A DNA stretch of 64,000 nt. It comes from JADJPO01 sp963750395. GTDB taxonomy: Bacteria > Actinomycetota > Actinomycetes > Actinomycetales > Kineosporiaceae. This document shows, in pieces, positions 1 through 9,350 of this stretch (position 1 is its first letter; the number at the start of each line of letters is the position of its first letter). The position numbers and the translations under genes are program-made. The notes under the pieces were generated by a model. It was not told where the DNA came from and searched no databases. It saw only the letters and a program-made list of their open reading frames with translations. The stretch covers positions 1 through 64,000 of the forward strand of contig CAVVQM010000008.1 of the NCBI GenBank assembly GCA_963750395.1, given 5' to 3'.

Positions 1-428
1 CGTCCCGGTCGACCAGCACGTTCTCGGGCTTCAGATCGCGGTGCACCACGCCGTGGGCGTGCACGGCGGCCAGCCCGGCGGCCACCTGGGCCAGCAGCCG
101 GGCGGATTGCTCCTCGGCGGCAGCGGCGGCGGCAGATTGCGGCGCAGATGACCGGCCGCGAACAGGTCCATGACGATGCCCAGCCGATCCCCCTCGACGA
201 CCAGGTCGTGCACCCGCACCACGTTCGGGTTCGAGATCGATCGGACGACGTCGCGCTCGCGGACGAAGCGGGATACCACGTCGGAGTCCTCGATGAGGTC
301 CTCGCGCAGCAGCTTGATCGCGACGTCCCGCTCGGCGGCGATGTGCGCCCCCGGTGGACCCGGCCCATGCCGCCCCGACCGATCACCTCACCCAGCGTGT
401 AGTGCGAGCCGAATGGCGTGCCCTCCAC
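1..428 (-). pseudogene. Ser/Thr protein kinase, N-terminal part, two frameshifts, runs off window edge
   Basis: Hanks-type kinase catalytic domain read right to left and cut by the window edge. The GTG start at 428-426 follows a strong Shine-Dalgarno (GGGGGAGG). Frame one gives the glycine-rich loop IGRGGMGRV. Near 353-357 the frame must change to read the AIK lysine strand and the following helix. Near 133 it must change again to reach the catalytic loop HRDLKPEN at about 21-43. Restoring one G in the first place (run of five, six needed) and one base in the second (GGCAG for GGCCAG) gives one continuous N-lobe plus hinge. Either a real decayed gene or two sequencing errors. C-lobe and any sensor domain lie outside the window. 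The kinase identity is secure; the target is unknown. Confidence 0.8.
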
Positions 429-513
429 CGTGCCTCCCCCAGCTCAAGCGGCACGACTTCATTCAAGCCGATCGGAGCAGGCGCCATGGCGCGGATCGCC
501 CGATCCGCTCGGG

Positions 514-1977
514 TCAGTCGGCGGGCGGGGTGCTGATCGCGTGCTTGTCCAGATAGGCGCGCACCGCATCGACGTCCGCCGGCAGGACCTCGACGTGCCT
601 CGGCAGCGACTCCAGGTCGGCGACCGAGGGTGGAAGCGGAGGGTGGACGCCGGTGGCCTCGAACACCACGTCGGCGAACTTCACCGGTTGTGCGGTCTCC
701 AGCACGACCATCGGGACGCCGTCCTCGACGAAGCGACGGGCGACGTGCACGCCGTCCGCGGTGTGGGTGTCGATCAGCCGCCCGGACGCCGCATGCACCG
801 TGGCGATGGTGGCCAGTCGGTCGGCGTGGGTGCTGCGCCCGGCGACGAAGCCGAATCGGTCGAGGCCGGCGAACTCCGCCTCGGTCAGCGTGAATCCGCC
901 GTGATGCGGCACCTGGTCGGCGAACAGGTGGCGGGTCCGGTCGGCGTCGCGGTCAAGGGCGTCGAAGACGAACCGTTCGACGTTCGACGCCTTGGAGATG
1001 TCCATCGACGGGCTGGAGGTCGCCAGCGTCTGGTCGGCGCCGCGGACCCGGTAGGTGCCGGTGCGGAAGAACTCCTCGAGCACGTCGTTCTCGTTGGTGG
1101 CCAGCACGAGTCGCCGGATCGGCACCCCCATCATCCGCGCGATGTGTCCGGCGCAGATGTTGCCGAAATTGCCCGACGGGACGGCGAAACTCACCTCGGG
1201 CAGGCGGCCGTCGCCGGCCTCGGTGCCGTCGGTGGCGGCCAGCCAGCCCCGCACGTAGTAGACGACCTGGGCCAGCATCCGTGCCCAGTTGATCGAGTTG
1301 ACCGTGCCGATCTGCAACCGGCGCTTGAGGTCGAGGTCGGCCGAGACCGCCTTGACGATGTCCTGGCACTCGTCGAAGACCCCGGTGACGGCCAGGTTGT
1401 GGATGTTCGGCTCGGCCAGGGTGAACATCTGTGCCTGCTGGAACGCGCTCATCCGCCCGTGCGGGCTGAGCATGAACACCGCGATCCCGGCCCGCCCCCG
1501 CATCGCGTACTCGGCCGCACTGCCGGTGTCGCCCGAGGTCGCGCCGAGGATGTTCATGTACCTGCCGCGCCGCGCCAACTCGTACTCGAACAGTCCGCCC
1601 AGCAACTGCATGGCCATGTCCTTGAAGGCCAACGTCGGTCCGTTGGACAACTCGAGCAGCGACAGGTCGCCGTCCAGCCCCTTGAGCCTGCTCAGCGGGG
1701 CGATCTCCTCGGCGCCGAACACCTCGGCGGTGTAGGTCCGCCGCACCAGGTCGGCCAGGTCCTCGCTCGGGATGTCGTCGATGAACAGGGTCAGGACCCG
1801 TTCGGCGAGCTCTGGGTAGCCGAGGTCGCGCCAGGAGGTCAGCGTCGCGGCGTCCAGACGAGGGTAGGACTGCGGCAGGTAGAGACCGCCGTCGGGGGCG
1901 AGGCCCTCCAACAGGATCTCGCGGAAGGACCGGCCGGAGTCCCCTCCTCGCGTGCTCAGGTAGCGCGTCGAACCCAT
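514..1977 (-). CDS. thrC: Threonine synthase
   Basis: PLP enzyme converting O-phosphohomoserine to L-threonine, last step of threonine synthesis, cytoplasmic. 487 residues, the length of the long bacterial/fungal type. The N-terminus carries the family segment around GRSFREILLEGLAPDGGLYLP. The Schiff-base lysine is K119 in the context NGPTLAFKD. A SGDTGSAAEYA phosphate-binding turn follows, then the PSGNFGNICAGHIA motif. The gene stands alone, divergent from the PIG-L gene (72 bp gap) and about 85 bp upstream of the kinase on the same strand. No hom or thrB is next to it, so it is not in a classic thr operon here. Confidence 0.95.
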   Translation of the reverse strand: MGSTRYLSTRGGDSGRSFREILLEGLAPDGGLYLPQSYPRLDAATLTSWRDLGYPELAERVLTLFIDDIPSEDLADLVRRTYTAEVFGAEEIAPLSRLKGLDGDLSLLELSNGPTLAFKDMAMQLLGGLFEYELARRGRYMNILGATSGDTGSAAEYAMRGRAGIAVFMLSPHGRMSAFQQAQMFTLAEPNIHNLAVTGVFDECQDIVKAVSADLDLKRRLQIGTVNSINWARMLAQVVYYVRGWLAATDGTEAGDGRLPEVSFAVPSGNFGNICAGHIARMMGVPIRRLVLATNENDVLEEFFRTGTYRVRGADQTLATSSPSMDISKASNVERFVFDALDRDADRTRHLFADQVPHHGGFTLTEAEFAGLDRFGFVAGRSTHADRLATIATVHAASGRLIDTHTADGVHVARRFVEDGVPMVVLETAQPVKFADVVFEATGVHPPLPPSVADLESLPRHVEVLPADVDAVRAYLDKHAISTPPAD

Positions 1978-2049
1978 GCCCGGAGGCTACCCGGCACGGG
2001 TGGGACCCGCCGTGCGGCCTTCGGCGCCGGCGTGCGCCAAGATGAGCTC

Positions 2050-2844
2050 ATGGCGATCATCTTGTTCGTGCACGCCCACCCGGACGACGAGGCGAGTCTG
2101 ACCGCGGGATCGATGGCCCGGGCGGCGGACGAGGGGCACCGAGTGGTCGTCGTGTTCGCCACGAACGGCGATCACGGGGAGGCCCCGTCGGACCTGGCCG
2201 AGGGCGAGACGGTCGTCGACCGCCGCCGCGAGGAGGCACGGACCGCCGCCGCCGCGCTGGGGGTGGCCGCCGTCCACTGGCTCGGCTACGCGGACTCGGG
2301 CATGACCGGCTGGGACCAGAACAGCGCTCCGGACGCCCTGGTCGGGGCCGACCCGGACGAGGCGGCCCAGCGGCTGGTCGCCGTGCTCGGCGCCGAGAAG
2401 CCCGACATCGTCGTCGGCTACGACTGGCACGGCAACTACGGGCACCCCGACCACGTCGCCGTCCACCGGCTGGTCCACGCGGCGCTCGAGCGCTCGGACC
2501 AGAGCCCGCGGTTGCTCGAGGCGACGATGAACCGGGACCACTCCCGGGTGCTGATGGAGCAGGCCAGGGCAGCCGGAATGATGACGGACGAATGGGATCC
2601 GGACGCGCCGGCGGACGACGGCAACCCCGTGGGAACCCCCGAGGCCGAACTCCACCTGCAGGTGGACGTGACGCCGTGGATCGAGCGCAAACGGGCTGCC
2701 CTGCAGGCTCACGCGAGCCAGACCAGCGACGTCGGCATGATGCTGGCGATCCCGCCGGAGCCGTTCGCGGCGATGTTCGGTCTGGAGCACTACATCGAGC
2801 CCGGCCGGGAAGCCGGCATGCGCCGCGGCTGGCTGTTCGACTGA
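2050..2844 (+). CDS. PIG-L/LmbE family deacetylase
   Basis: Zinc-dependent N-acetyl-sugar amide hydrolase family. In actinobacteria this includes MshB and Mca of mycothiol metabolism, and glycan or antibiotic deacetylases. 264 residues. The metal site is visible as AHPDDE (H10, D12, D13) and the second ligand cluster GHPDH at 131-135. The length is a little shorter than typical MshB/Mca, so I do not assign either name. The ATG at 2050 is chosen because the motif starts 9 residues in; frame-compatible upstream sequence belongs to the antisense of thrC. It ends 13 bp before the convergent ABC permease. Substrate is an inference gap. Confidence 0.88.
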   Translation: MAIILFVHAHPDDEASLTAGSMARAADEGHRVVVVFATNGDHGEAPSDLAEGETVVDRRREEARTAAAALGVAAVHWLGYADSGMTGWDQNSAPDALVGADPDEAAQRLVAVLGAEKPDIVVGYDWHGNYGHPDHVAVHRLVHAALERSDQSPRLLEATMNRDHSRVLMEQARAAGMMTDEWDPDAPADDGNPVGTPEAELHLQVDVTPWIERKRAALQAHASQTSDVGMMLAIPPEPFAAMFGLEHYIEPGREAGMRRGWLFD

Positions 2845-2857
2845 ACCGGCCCGCGGC

Positions 2858-3697
2858 TCAGGACACGTCGCGGCGCGTGGTCAGCCACGCCCCGGCGATC
2901 GACAGCACCAGGGCGTAGACGACCAGCACGAGGGCGGCCTGCCACCACTGGTCGAACCTGCTGGCGAGCGTGGCCGGATCGACCTGTTGCCCGGCCGTCG
3001 GGTCGCTGGTGATGAGCATGTTCGTGGTCAGGTTGCCCGGGATCCACTTCATCGCCGACCACCACTCCCGCACCGTGAACAGGATGTTCAGGGCGAGTTG
3101 GACGACGAAGGCCAGTCCGACGGCGATCAGCACCGCGGCGATCTGGTTGCGCACCAGCATCCCGATGCCGAATCCGAACAGGGTCCAGACCATGAACGCG
3201 GCCACGGCGATCCCGAGCGACTTCCAGACCTCGCCCTCTCCGAGCAGGGTCGGCTCGTCCTTGACCAGGGTGAGGATCGAGGCGCCGCCGACGACACTCG
3301 CCGTCATGTGCACCACGGCGTAGATCCCGCCGATGACCAGCAGGGCGACGATCTTCGAGACCATCACCGTCCAGCGGTTGGGGACGGCGAGGAAGGTCGC
3401 GGTGATCGTCTGGTGCCGGTATTCGGTGGTGATCAACAGGATGCCCAGGGTCAATGGGAACAGCGTGGTCAGGCTCTGCACCATGCCGGCGTTGTAGATG
3501 ATCTGGGCGGTACCGACCGACATCTCGATGAACGGGTTGCCCTGGCCGTCGCCCGGCCCGTTGCCCTGGTCCAGCCCGACCAGCGCGGCGAAGCCCATGG
3601 AGATCAGGGCGGCGAGCGCGGCCATGCCCAGGCCCATGCCCCACCACAGCTTGGTCGTGAAGATCTTGCGGATCTCGGAACTGATGGCCCCGATCAC
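2858..3697 (-). CDS. ABC-2 type transporter permease
   Basis: Integral membrane subunit of an ABC exporter, 279 residues, with about six hydrophobic segments. There is a cytoplasmic amphipathic start (ISSEIRKIFTTKLWW), typical of ABC-2 permeases that regulate or export lipids, antibiotics or peptides. The ATG overlaps the stop of the upstream ATPase gene by four bases (ATGA), so the two are translationally coupled and almost certainly form one transporter. Substrate cannot be told from sequence. It converges with the PIG-L gene and no terminator hairpin is evident in the 13 bp between them. Confidence 0.88.
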   Translation of the reverse strand: MIGAISSEIRKIFTTKLWWGMGLGMAALAALISMGFAALVGLDQGNGPGDGQGNPFIEMSVGTAQIIYNAGMVQSLTTLFPLTLGILLITTEYRHQTITATFLAVPNRWTVMVSKIVALLVIGGIYAVVHMTASVVGGASILTLVKDEPTLLGEGEVWKSLGIAVAAFMVWTLFGFGIGMLVRNQIAAVLIAVGLAFVVQLALNILFTVREWWSAMKWIPGNLTTNMLITSDPTAGQQVDPATLASRFDQWWQAALVLVVYALVLSIAGAWLTTRRDVS

Positions 3698-4635
3698 GCG
3701 GCATCCCCCTTCGCCTGGTCGCCGAGATTCCGGTTCGTTCCCTCGGTCAGGGAGAAGAACAGGTCCTCGAGGTCGCCGCCGGTGGCGCGCAACTCCCAGA
3801 CCGGCAGCCCGTAGGTGAGGGCGATGTCACCGACCTGCCTGAGGTCGGCGGTCGCCACCGTCAGCCCGTTCTCGCCGTCCGGTCGCGTGGTCAGGCCGGC
3901 CGTCTCGTACAGCGCCCGGGCCAGGGCGCCCGGCTCCGAGGTGCGCACCACGGTGGCACCCTCACCGTGCAGGTCGCTCACCGAACCGGCCCGGACCAGC
4001 TTGCCGTTGTTGATGATGATGACCTCGTCGACGGTCTGCTCGACTTCCTGCAGCAGGTGGCTGGAGATCAGGATCGCCTTGCCCTCGGCGCTGAGCCCAC
4101 GCAGCAGCCCCCGCAGCCATCGGATGCCCTCGGGGTCCAGGCCGTTGGCCGGTTCGTCGAGCAGCAGGACCCGTGGATCGCCGAGCATCGCGGCTGCCAG
4201 CCCGAGACGCTGCCGCATGCCCATGGAGTAGCCGCCGGCGGCCTTGCGGCCGGCCGCGTCCAGACCCACCAGGGTGAGCAGGTCGTCCACCCGGCTGTCC
4301 GGGATCCCGGCGGTCGACGCGAGCACGCGCAGGTGGTTGCGACCGCTGCGGCCGGGGTGGAAGTTGGTCGCCTCCAACGCGGCGCCGACCATCGTGATCG
4401 GGTGCGGGATGCCGGCGTACCGGACGCCGCCGATGGTCACGGTGCCGCTGGTGGGCGTGACCAGCCCGAGGGCCATCCGCAGCGTCGTGGTCTTGCCGGC
4501 CCCGTTGGGTCCGAGGAAGCCGGTGATCCGGCCCGGCGCGACGTCGAAGGACAGATCGTCCACGGCGGTGAAGGTGCCGAAGCGCTTGGTCAGATTCCTG
4601 ATCTCGATCCGTGCGTCCAGGAGGTGGGCTGTCAT
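3694..4635 (-). CDS. ABC transporter ATP-binding protein
   Basis: ATPase partner of the downstream ABC-2 permease. 313 residues. Walker A GPNGAGKT is at 42-49. The signature region reads YSMGMRQRLGLA (around 136-147), the YSxGM variant common in ABC-2 exporters. Walker B VLLLDEPANGLDP is near 156-168, followed by the SSHLL switch motif. The C-terminal ~80 residues are a regulatory tail as in DrrA/CcmA-like exporters. The start at 4635 is preceded by GAAGGA. Divergent from the GT39 gene across a 255 bp gap that must hold both promoters; that gap also has short imperfect GCCGCGGGAT repeats near 4785-4835. Confidence 0.92.
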   Translation of the reverse strand: MTAHLLDARIEIRNLTKRFGTFTAVDDLSFDVAPGRITGFLGPNGAGKTTTLRMALGLVTPTSGTVTIGGVRYAGIPHPITMVGAALEATNFHPGRSGRNHLRVLASTAGIPDSRVDDLLTLVGLDAAGRKAAGGYSMGMRQRLGLAAAMLGDPRVLLLDEPANGLDPEGIRWLRGLLRGLSAEGKAILISSHLLQEVEQTVDEVIIINNGKLVRAGSVSDLHGEGATVVRTSEPGALARALYETAGLTTRPDGENGLTVATADLRQVGDIALTYGLPVWELRATGGDLEDLFFSLTEGTNRNLGDQAKGDAA

Positions 4636-4890
4636 GCTCGTGATCCTTCCAGCCTCACGCTGCGTGAGAACAATCTCGTCGGCGAACAGGGCTCCGTGTC
4701 GTCGCCCACGCTAGGCACCAGGCGGTGGACGGCGGATCCGCCCCGGGGTGGACCCCCTCCGTCGGGCGGTGGATCGACGAGAGTGGGATCGCCGCGGGAT
4801 TGCCGCGGGATGGCATGGACGCGGGATCGCATGGACGAGGTCAAGCTCCTTCTCAGGGCGCCCACAGGCAGCGTCTCGAGGCTACGTGGC

Positions 4891-6888
4891 ATGACAACCA
4901 GGTTCGTACCCGGCCCGACCGATCCCGCCCCGCCCGAAGCGAGTGAGACCGAACCGGCTCAGACCGAACCGGCTCAGACTGAACCGGCCTGGGCGCGGCC
5001 CGCGCTGTACGCGCTGCTGATCGGCACCGGCCTGGTCTATCTGATCAACCTCGGCGCCAACGGCTGGGCCAACTCCTTCTACTCGGCGGCCGTCCAGGCC
5101 GGCTCGCAGAGCTGGCAGGCCTTCTTCTTCGGCTCACTCGACGCCGCCAACTCGATCACCGTGGACAAACCGCCCGCGGCGCTATGGGTGATGGCCCTGT
5201 CCGTACGGCTGTTCGGCCTGAACACCTGGGCGATCCTGGTGCCGCAGGTCCTGATGGCGGTGGGAGCCGTGGGCGCCCTGTATGCGACGGTGAGACGGGC
5301 CTACGGTGCGCGCGCGGGGCTGCTGGCCGGCCTGGTGCTCGCGCTGACCCCGGTCGCGGCGTTGATGTTCCGGTTCAACAACCCCGATGCCCTGCTCACC
5401 CTGCTGATGACGCTGGCCGCCTGGGCCACGCTGCGCGCCGTCGAGGAGATCCGCTTCCGCCGCGCCGTCCGCTGGATGGCCATCGCGGGCGTCTTCCTCG
5501 GCTTCGGCTTCCTGACCAAGACGCTCCAGGTGATGCTCGTCGTCCCCGCGCTCGGCCTCGCCTGGCTGCTCGCCGCTCGGGCCGCACCCCTCGGACGCCG
5601 ACTGGTCGGCGGCCTGGTCGGCATCGCTGCGACGGTCCTCAGCGCAGGCTGGTGGGTGGCGATCGTTGAGCTGACGCCGGCCGGCATGCGGCCCTACATC
5701 GGTGGCAGTCAGACCAACTCCTTCCTCGAACTGACCTTCGGCTACAACGGCCTCGGCCGGCTGAACGGTGAGGAGACCGGCTCGGTGACCGGCGGGGGCG
5801 GTGGCGGCGGCATGTGGGGCGAGACCGGGATCGGTCGGCTGTTCAGCACCGCCACCGGGGGTCAGACGTCCTGGCTGATCCCCGCGGCGCTGGTGCTGTC
5901 GGCGGCCGCCCTGGTGCTGCGCGGCCGGGCGCCGCGGACCGACCTCCGCCGGGCGGGCCACATCGTCTGGGGCGGTTGGCTTCTGGTCACGATGATCACC
6001 TTCTCGTTCATGGCCGGCATCTTCCACGACTACTACACGGTGGCCCTGGCTCCGGCGATCGCCGCCCTGATCGGCATGGGGGCCGCGGAGGCCTGGGAGC
6101 ACCGGGCGACGTGGCTCGGTCGCTCGAGTCTCGCCGTCGCCGTCGCGATGTCCGGTGCGTGGGGCTTCGTCCTGCTGAGTCGGACCACGGAGTACCCAGC
6201 AGGCCTGCGCTACGCCGTGCTGCTCGTGGGCCTCGGCGCCGGACTGGCGCTGCTCGCCGTCCACCGCATGAGTGCCCGGCTGGCCACGGGCGTGGTCGTG
6301 GCCTCGATCATCGCCGGGCTCGCGGGGCCTGCCGCCTACACCGCCACCACCATCGCCACCACCCACACCGGCTCGATCGTGACCGCCGGTCCGTCGACCG
6401 GGGGTGGCCCCGGCGGCAGAGGCGGCGCCCAGCCCGGCCAGAACGGCACCGCCCCCCAGCGCGGGACACGTCCGGACGGCGGTGGCGCGGGCGGCCTGCT
6501 CGACGCAGCCACCCCGAGCGCAGAGGTCGTGGCCGCGCTCGAGCAGGACGCGGACTCCTACACCTGGATCGCAGCGACCGTCGGCAGCCAGTCCGCGGCC
6601 GGTCTGCAGCTGGCCACCGAGCTGCCGGTGATGGCCATCGGCGGGTTCAACGGCTCCGACCCGAGCCCGACCCTGGCCCAGTTCCAGGAGTACGTCTCCG
6701 AGGGGACGATCCACTACTTCGTCGCCGGCATGCAGGCAGGCAGGCAGAACGGTGGAGCCCAGAGTGGAACCGAGATCAGCTCCTGGGTGCAGGCGAACTT
6801 CACCGAGGTGACGATCGGCGACACCACCATGTACGACCTCAGCCAACCGGTGGCCTCGTCCGCCGCGACGCCGACCCTGGGGGCGTGA
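4891..6888 (+). CDS. GT39-family membrane glycosyltransferase (ArnT/PMT-like)
   Basis: Polytopic glycosyltransferase that uses a polyprenyl-phosphate sugar donor on the outer face of the membrane. 665 residues. After a short tail with three EPAQT repeats (about 4943-4985), 10-12 hydrophobic helices follow. The first periplasmic loop has the conserved acidic stretch SLDAANSITVDKPPA, the hallmark of this actinobacterial GT39 group. A Gly-rich insert lies after residue 295 and a longer Gly/Pro/Gln linker around 510-545. The last ~120 residues are a soluble domain. The ATG at 4891 is chosen because it begins just before the low-complexity tail and has GAGG upstream; the open frame extends further left without a credible start. 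Only 4 bp precede the GT2-GtrA gene, which probably supplies its donor. Confidence 0.87.
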   Translation: MTTRFVPGPTDPAPPEASETEPAQTEPAQTEPAWARPALYALLIGTGLVYLINLGANGWANSFYSAAVQAGSQSWQAFFFGSLDAANSITVDKPPAALWVMALSVRLFGLNTWAILVPQVLMAVGAVGALYATVRRAYGARAGLLAGLVLALTPVAALMFRFNNPDALLTLLMTLAAWATLRAVEEIRFRRAVRWMAIAGVFLGFGFLTKTLQVMLVVPALGLAWLLAARAAPLGRRLVGGLVGIAATVLSAGWWVAIVELTPAGMRPYIGGSQTNSFLELTFGYNGLGRLNGEETGSVTGGGGGGGMWGETGIGRLFSTATGGQTSWLIPAALVLSAAALVLRGRAPRTDLRRAGHIVWGGWLLVTMITFSFMAGIFHDYYTVALAPAIAALIGMGAAEAWEHRATWLGRSSLAVAVAMSGAWGFVLLSRTTEYPAGLRYAVLLVGLGAGLALLAVHRMSARLATGVVVASIIAGLAGPAAYTATTIATTHTGSIVTAGPSTGGGPGGRGGAQPGQNGTAPQRGTRPDGGGAGGLLDAATPSAEVVAALEQDADSYTWIAATVGSQSAAGLQLATELPVMAIGGFNGSDPSPTLAQFQEYVSEGTIHYFVAGMQAGRQNGGAQSGTEISSWVQANFTEVTIGDTTMYDLSQPVASSAATPTLGA

Positions 6889-6892
6889 GGTC

Positions 6893-8125
6893 ATGGCAGT
6901 CGTCCTGGACGTGGTCATCCCCGTCTACAACGAGCAGCACGCGCTGGCCACGTGCGTCCATCGGGTGCATCAGTACCTGGCCGAGCAGTTCCCCTACTCC
7001 TTCCGGATCACCATCGCCGACAACGCGAGCACCGACGAGACCCCGCAAGTGGCAAGAGATCTCGCCGATACTCTGCCCGACGTCCGATCGGTGCGACTGG
7101 AGCAGAAGGGGCGGGGGCGCGCTCTCAAGCAGGTCTGGTCGGCGTCGGACGCACTGGTGCTGGCGTACATGGACGTGGACCTGTCGACCGACCTGGACGG
7201 CCTCGCACCGCTGGTCGCGCCGCTGGTCTCCGGGCACTCCGACCTGGCCATCGGCACCCGTCTGCACCGCGACTCACGCGTCGTCCGCGGCCCGAAGCGC
7301 GAGGCGATCTCACGCGCGTACAACGTGATCCTGCGGACGGCGCTCGGGGCGAGCTTCAGCGACGCCCAGTGCGGCTTCAAGGCGATCCGCTCCGACGCGG
7401 CGGCCGAGCTGCTGCCGCTGGTCCGCGACGACTCCTGGTTCTTCGACACCGAACTGCTGGTGCTGGCCCAGCGCACCGGAATGCGGATCCACGAGGTTCC
7501 GGTGGATTGGCTGGACGACCCCGACTCGCGGGTCGACATCGTCGCGACCGCGATGGACGACCTGGCCGGGGTGTGGCGGATGCACCGGAGTCTGGACGGC
7601 CTGCCGCTGGATGACATCCGGACGCGGATGGGACGCACGGCACCGAGCGCGGGCGTGGGCGCCCAGACCGTGCGGTTCGGAATCGTCGGGGCCCTCACCA
7701 CGGTGATGCACCTGGGCCTGTTCGCCGTTCTCGCGTCGAGCGCGGGCGGGATGGGCTCGCAGGGGGCCAACACCCTCGCCCTGGCCCTGGCCACCGTGGC
7801 CAACACGGCGTTGAACCGGCGCTGGACCTTCGGCGTCCGGCGGCGGCGTGGCGCGATCCTCAACCAGGCCCAGGGTTTCGCGGTGTTCGGTCTGACCTGG
7901 GCGATGACCGCGCTCGCGCTGGCCGCCCTTGCCGCGGCCTGGCCGGAGGCGCCCACCCTCGCCGAGACCCTGATCGTCGGCGTCGGTAACGTCGTGGCCA
8001 CCGTGGCGAAGTTCGTCCTGATGCGGAACTGGATGTTCGCCCAGCCACAGGACGCGGCCGTCGCCCCGGCGTGGCCGCCGAAGCGGGACCTGGACCGGTG
8101 GCGTGCGCAGGACGTGCTCCGGTAG
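6893..8125 (+). CDS. GT2 glycosyltransferase fused to GtrA membrane domain
   Basis: 410 residues in two parts. Residues 1-235 are a GT2 domain like dolichyl/polyprenyl-phosphate mannose or glucose synthases: PVYNE near the start, a DNASTDET loop, the metal-binding DVD of YMDVDLSTDL, and a QCGFKAI acceptor-side motif. Residues about 255-385 are a GtrA domain with four hydrophobic helices, thought to flip or present the polyprenyl-linked sugar. The fusion couples synthesis and translocation of the lipid-linked sugar in one chain. It starts 4 bp after the GT39 stop with GTGAGG as ribosome site, so the pair is an operon: donor made and flipped here, transferred by the GT39 enzyme. Confidence 0.9.
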   Translation: MAVVLDVVIPVYNEQHALATCVHRVHQYLAEQFPYSFRITIADNASTDETPQVARDLADTLPDVRSVRLEQKGRGRALKQVWSASDALVLAYMDVDLSTDLDGLAPLVAPLVSGHSDLAIGTRLHRDSRVVRGPKREAISRAYNVILRTALGASFSDAQCGFKAIRSDAAAELLPLVRDDSWFFDTELLVLAQRTGMRIHEVPVDWLDDPDSRVDIVATAMDDLAGVWRMHRSLDGLPLDDIRTRMGRTAPSAGVGAQTVRFGIVGALTTVMHLGLFAVLASSAGGMGSQGANTLALALATVANTALNRRWTFGVRRRRGAILNQAQGFAVFGLTWAMTALALAALAAAWPEAPTLAETLIVGVGNVVATVAKFVLMRNWMFAQPQDAAVAPAWPPKRDLDRWRAQDVLR

Positions 8126-8199
8126 TCCGGGACTGCCCCGTACCATCCGTGCTGCCCGGTGCCTTCCGTCGCGAGGGGAGCGTGCGAACGGTCGGCCTG

Positions 8200-9225
8200 C
8201 TAGGCGGGCCGCCAGCGGAAGCGGACGTTCACGATGCCGTGGTCGCCGATCCCCTTCTCCCGGCGTGCGGAGCCGTCGTCGACGTTGAGGTGGTCGTTGG
8301 TGATGGTCAGCCCGTCGAACAGCCACTGCCGCCGGTAGGAGTGGTCGTAGAACTGCTCGCTCACCAGCACGTGGTCGAGGGACTCGCGCAGATCCTCGTG
8401 CACGTGGGTGTAGTACACGTCGCGGGTGTCGCGGTACTCCTGCAGGGTCTGGGCGGTGTAGAGCGCGATGTCGCCCCCGCCGCGGCTGTCGCCGACCAGG
8501 TAGCGAGGCTGCTCGGTGAGGATGTTGATGGTGTTGCTGTGGTGGCCGTCGTTGAGGTCGCCGAGCACCATGACCGGGGTCACCGTCCCCTTCATGACCT
8601 GGGTCAACAACACCCGCAGGGCGGTGGCCTCCGCCGTCCGCCGGATCGTGGCCAGGGCGGCGCCCAAGGCGGTGCGGTGGAAGCCGTGGACCTCCTTGTC
8701 GTACCAGGGCTCCTCGTGGATCTGCGCCGGGAGCTTCGACTTGAGGTGGGCGACGAATACGCGGGTCAGCGGGGGTGCCTCCCGCAGGGCCACGTCGAAG
8801 GCCAGTACCGGCCGGGAGAAGCCGGTGATGGCGACCTTGATGTCCGGCGCCTGGGGGTCTCCGGCGGTGTTCTCCAGGTGCACCTGTGGCGGGAATGCCG
8901 AGATCCACTGCGGCTCACCGCGGAGCAGGCCCTTGCGCACCAGCGCCGCGCACACGATGCGACCGCCGTTGGCAGGCTCGGCGAGCAGGTCGTAGTCGTC
9001 GTCCAGGTTCGCGCGGTCGAGCGCGGCGGCCATGGCGTCGGCGTGCCACAGCTCCTGCAGACCGACGATGTCGGGTCGCAGGTCGCGCAGCACGTCGCCG
9101 ACCCAGGTCACCTTGCGGGAGTACTCGCGCTCGGTCCAGACCCGTTGTCCGGGGTGCATCGACCTACCGGGCAGCTGGAAGTTGTAGAGGTTGAAGGTCG
9201 CCACGCCGAACCGGTCCAGATCCAC
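8200..9225 (-). CDS. Endonuclease/exonuclease/phosphatase family protein
   Basis: EEP-fold metal-dependent phosphodiesterase, 341 residues. Landmarks in order: ATFNLYNF first strand, GLQELWHAD with the metal-binding Glu, the GDLNDGHHSNT Asp/Asn motif, SLDHVLVS, and the closing DHGIVNV His. No signal peptide, so it is probably cytoplasmic. The start is GTG at 9225 with GGGAGG six bases upstream. Such proteins range from nucleases to sphingomyelinases and the sequence does not settle the substrate. It is monocistronic, with a 125 bp unremarkable gap on its upstream side. Confidence 0.85.
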   Translation of the reverse strand: MDLDRFGVATFNLYNFQLPGRSMHPGQRVWTEREYSRKVTWVGDVLRDLRPDIVGLQELWHADAMAAALDRANLDDDYDLLAEPANGGRIVCAALVRKGLLRGEPQWISAFPPQVHLENTAGDPQAPDIKVAITGFSRPVLAFDVALREAPPLTRVFVAHLKSKLPAQIHEEPWYDKEVHGFHRTALGAALATIRRTAEATALRVLLTQVMKGTVTPVMVLGDLNDGHHSNTINILTEQPRYLVGDSRGGGDIALYTAQTLQEYRDTRDVYYTHVHEDLRESLDHVLVSEQFYDHSYRRQWLFDGLTITNDHLNVDDGSARREKGIGDHGIVNVRFRWRPA

Positions 9226-9350
9226 GTCGTCCTCCCTCGGTGACCGCGGGTGCCCTCATCCCGCCTTCCCTGATGAGGAGTCGGCCGGCTGGGCATTGAT
9301 ACGCGAGTCCGCGAACGGTCACCGGTCGGTGAGCAGCATCGACGAGAACG

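Noticed and set aside
418..2049. Plus-strand extension of the PIG-L frame across thrC
   Set aside because: Antisense to thrC and without family residues; the true start is 2050.
4740..4850. Short GCGGGAT repeats as an operator array
   Set aside because: Irregular spacing and GC-rich bias make chance occurrence likely.
5182..6918. Long minus-strand frame opposite the GT39 gene
   Set aside because: Low-complexity Gly/Arg/His-rich product with no motif; mirror of the GC-rich coding strand.
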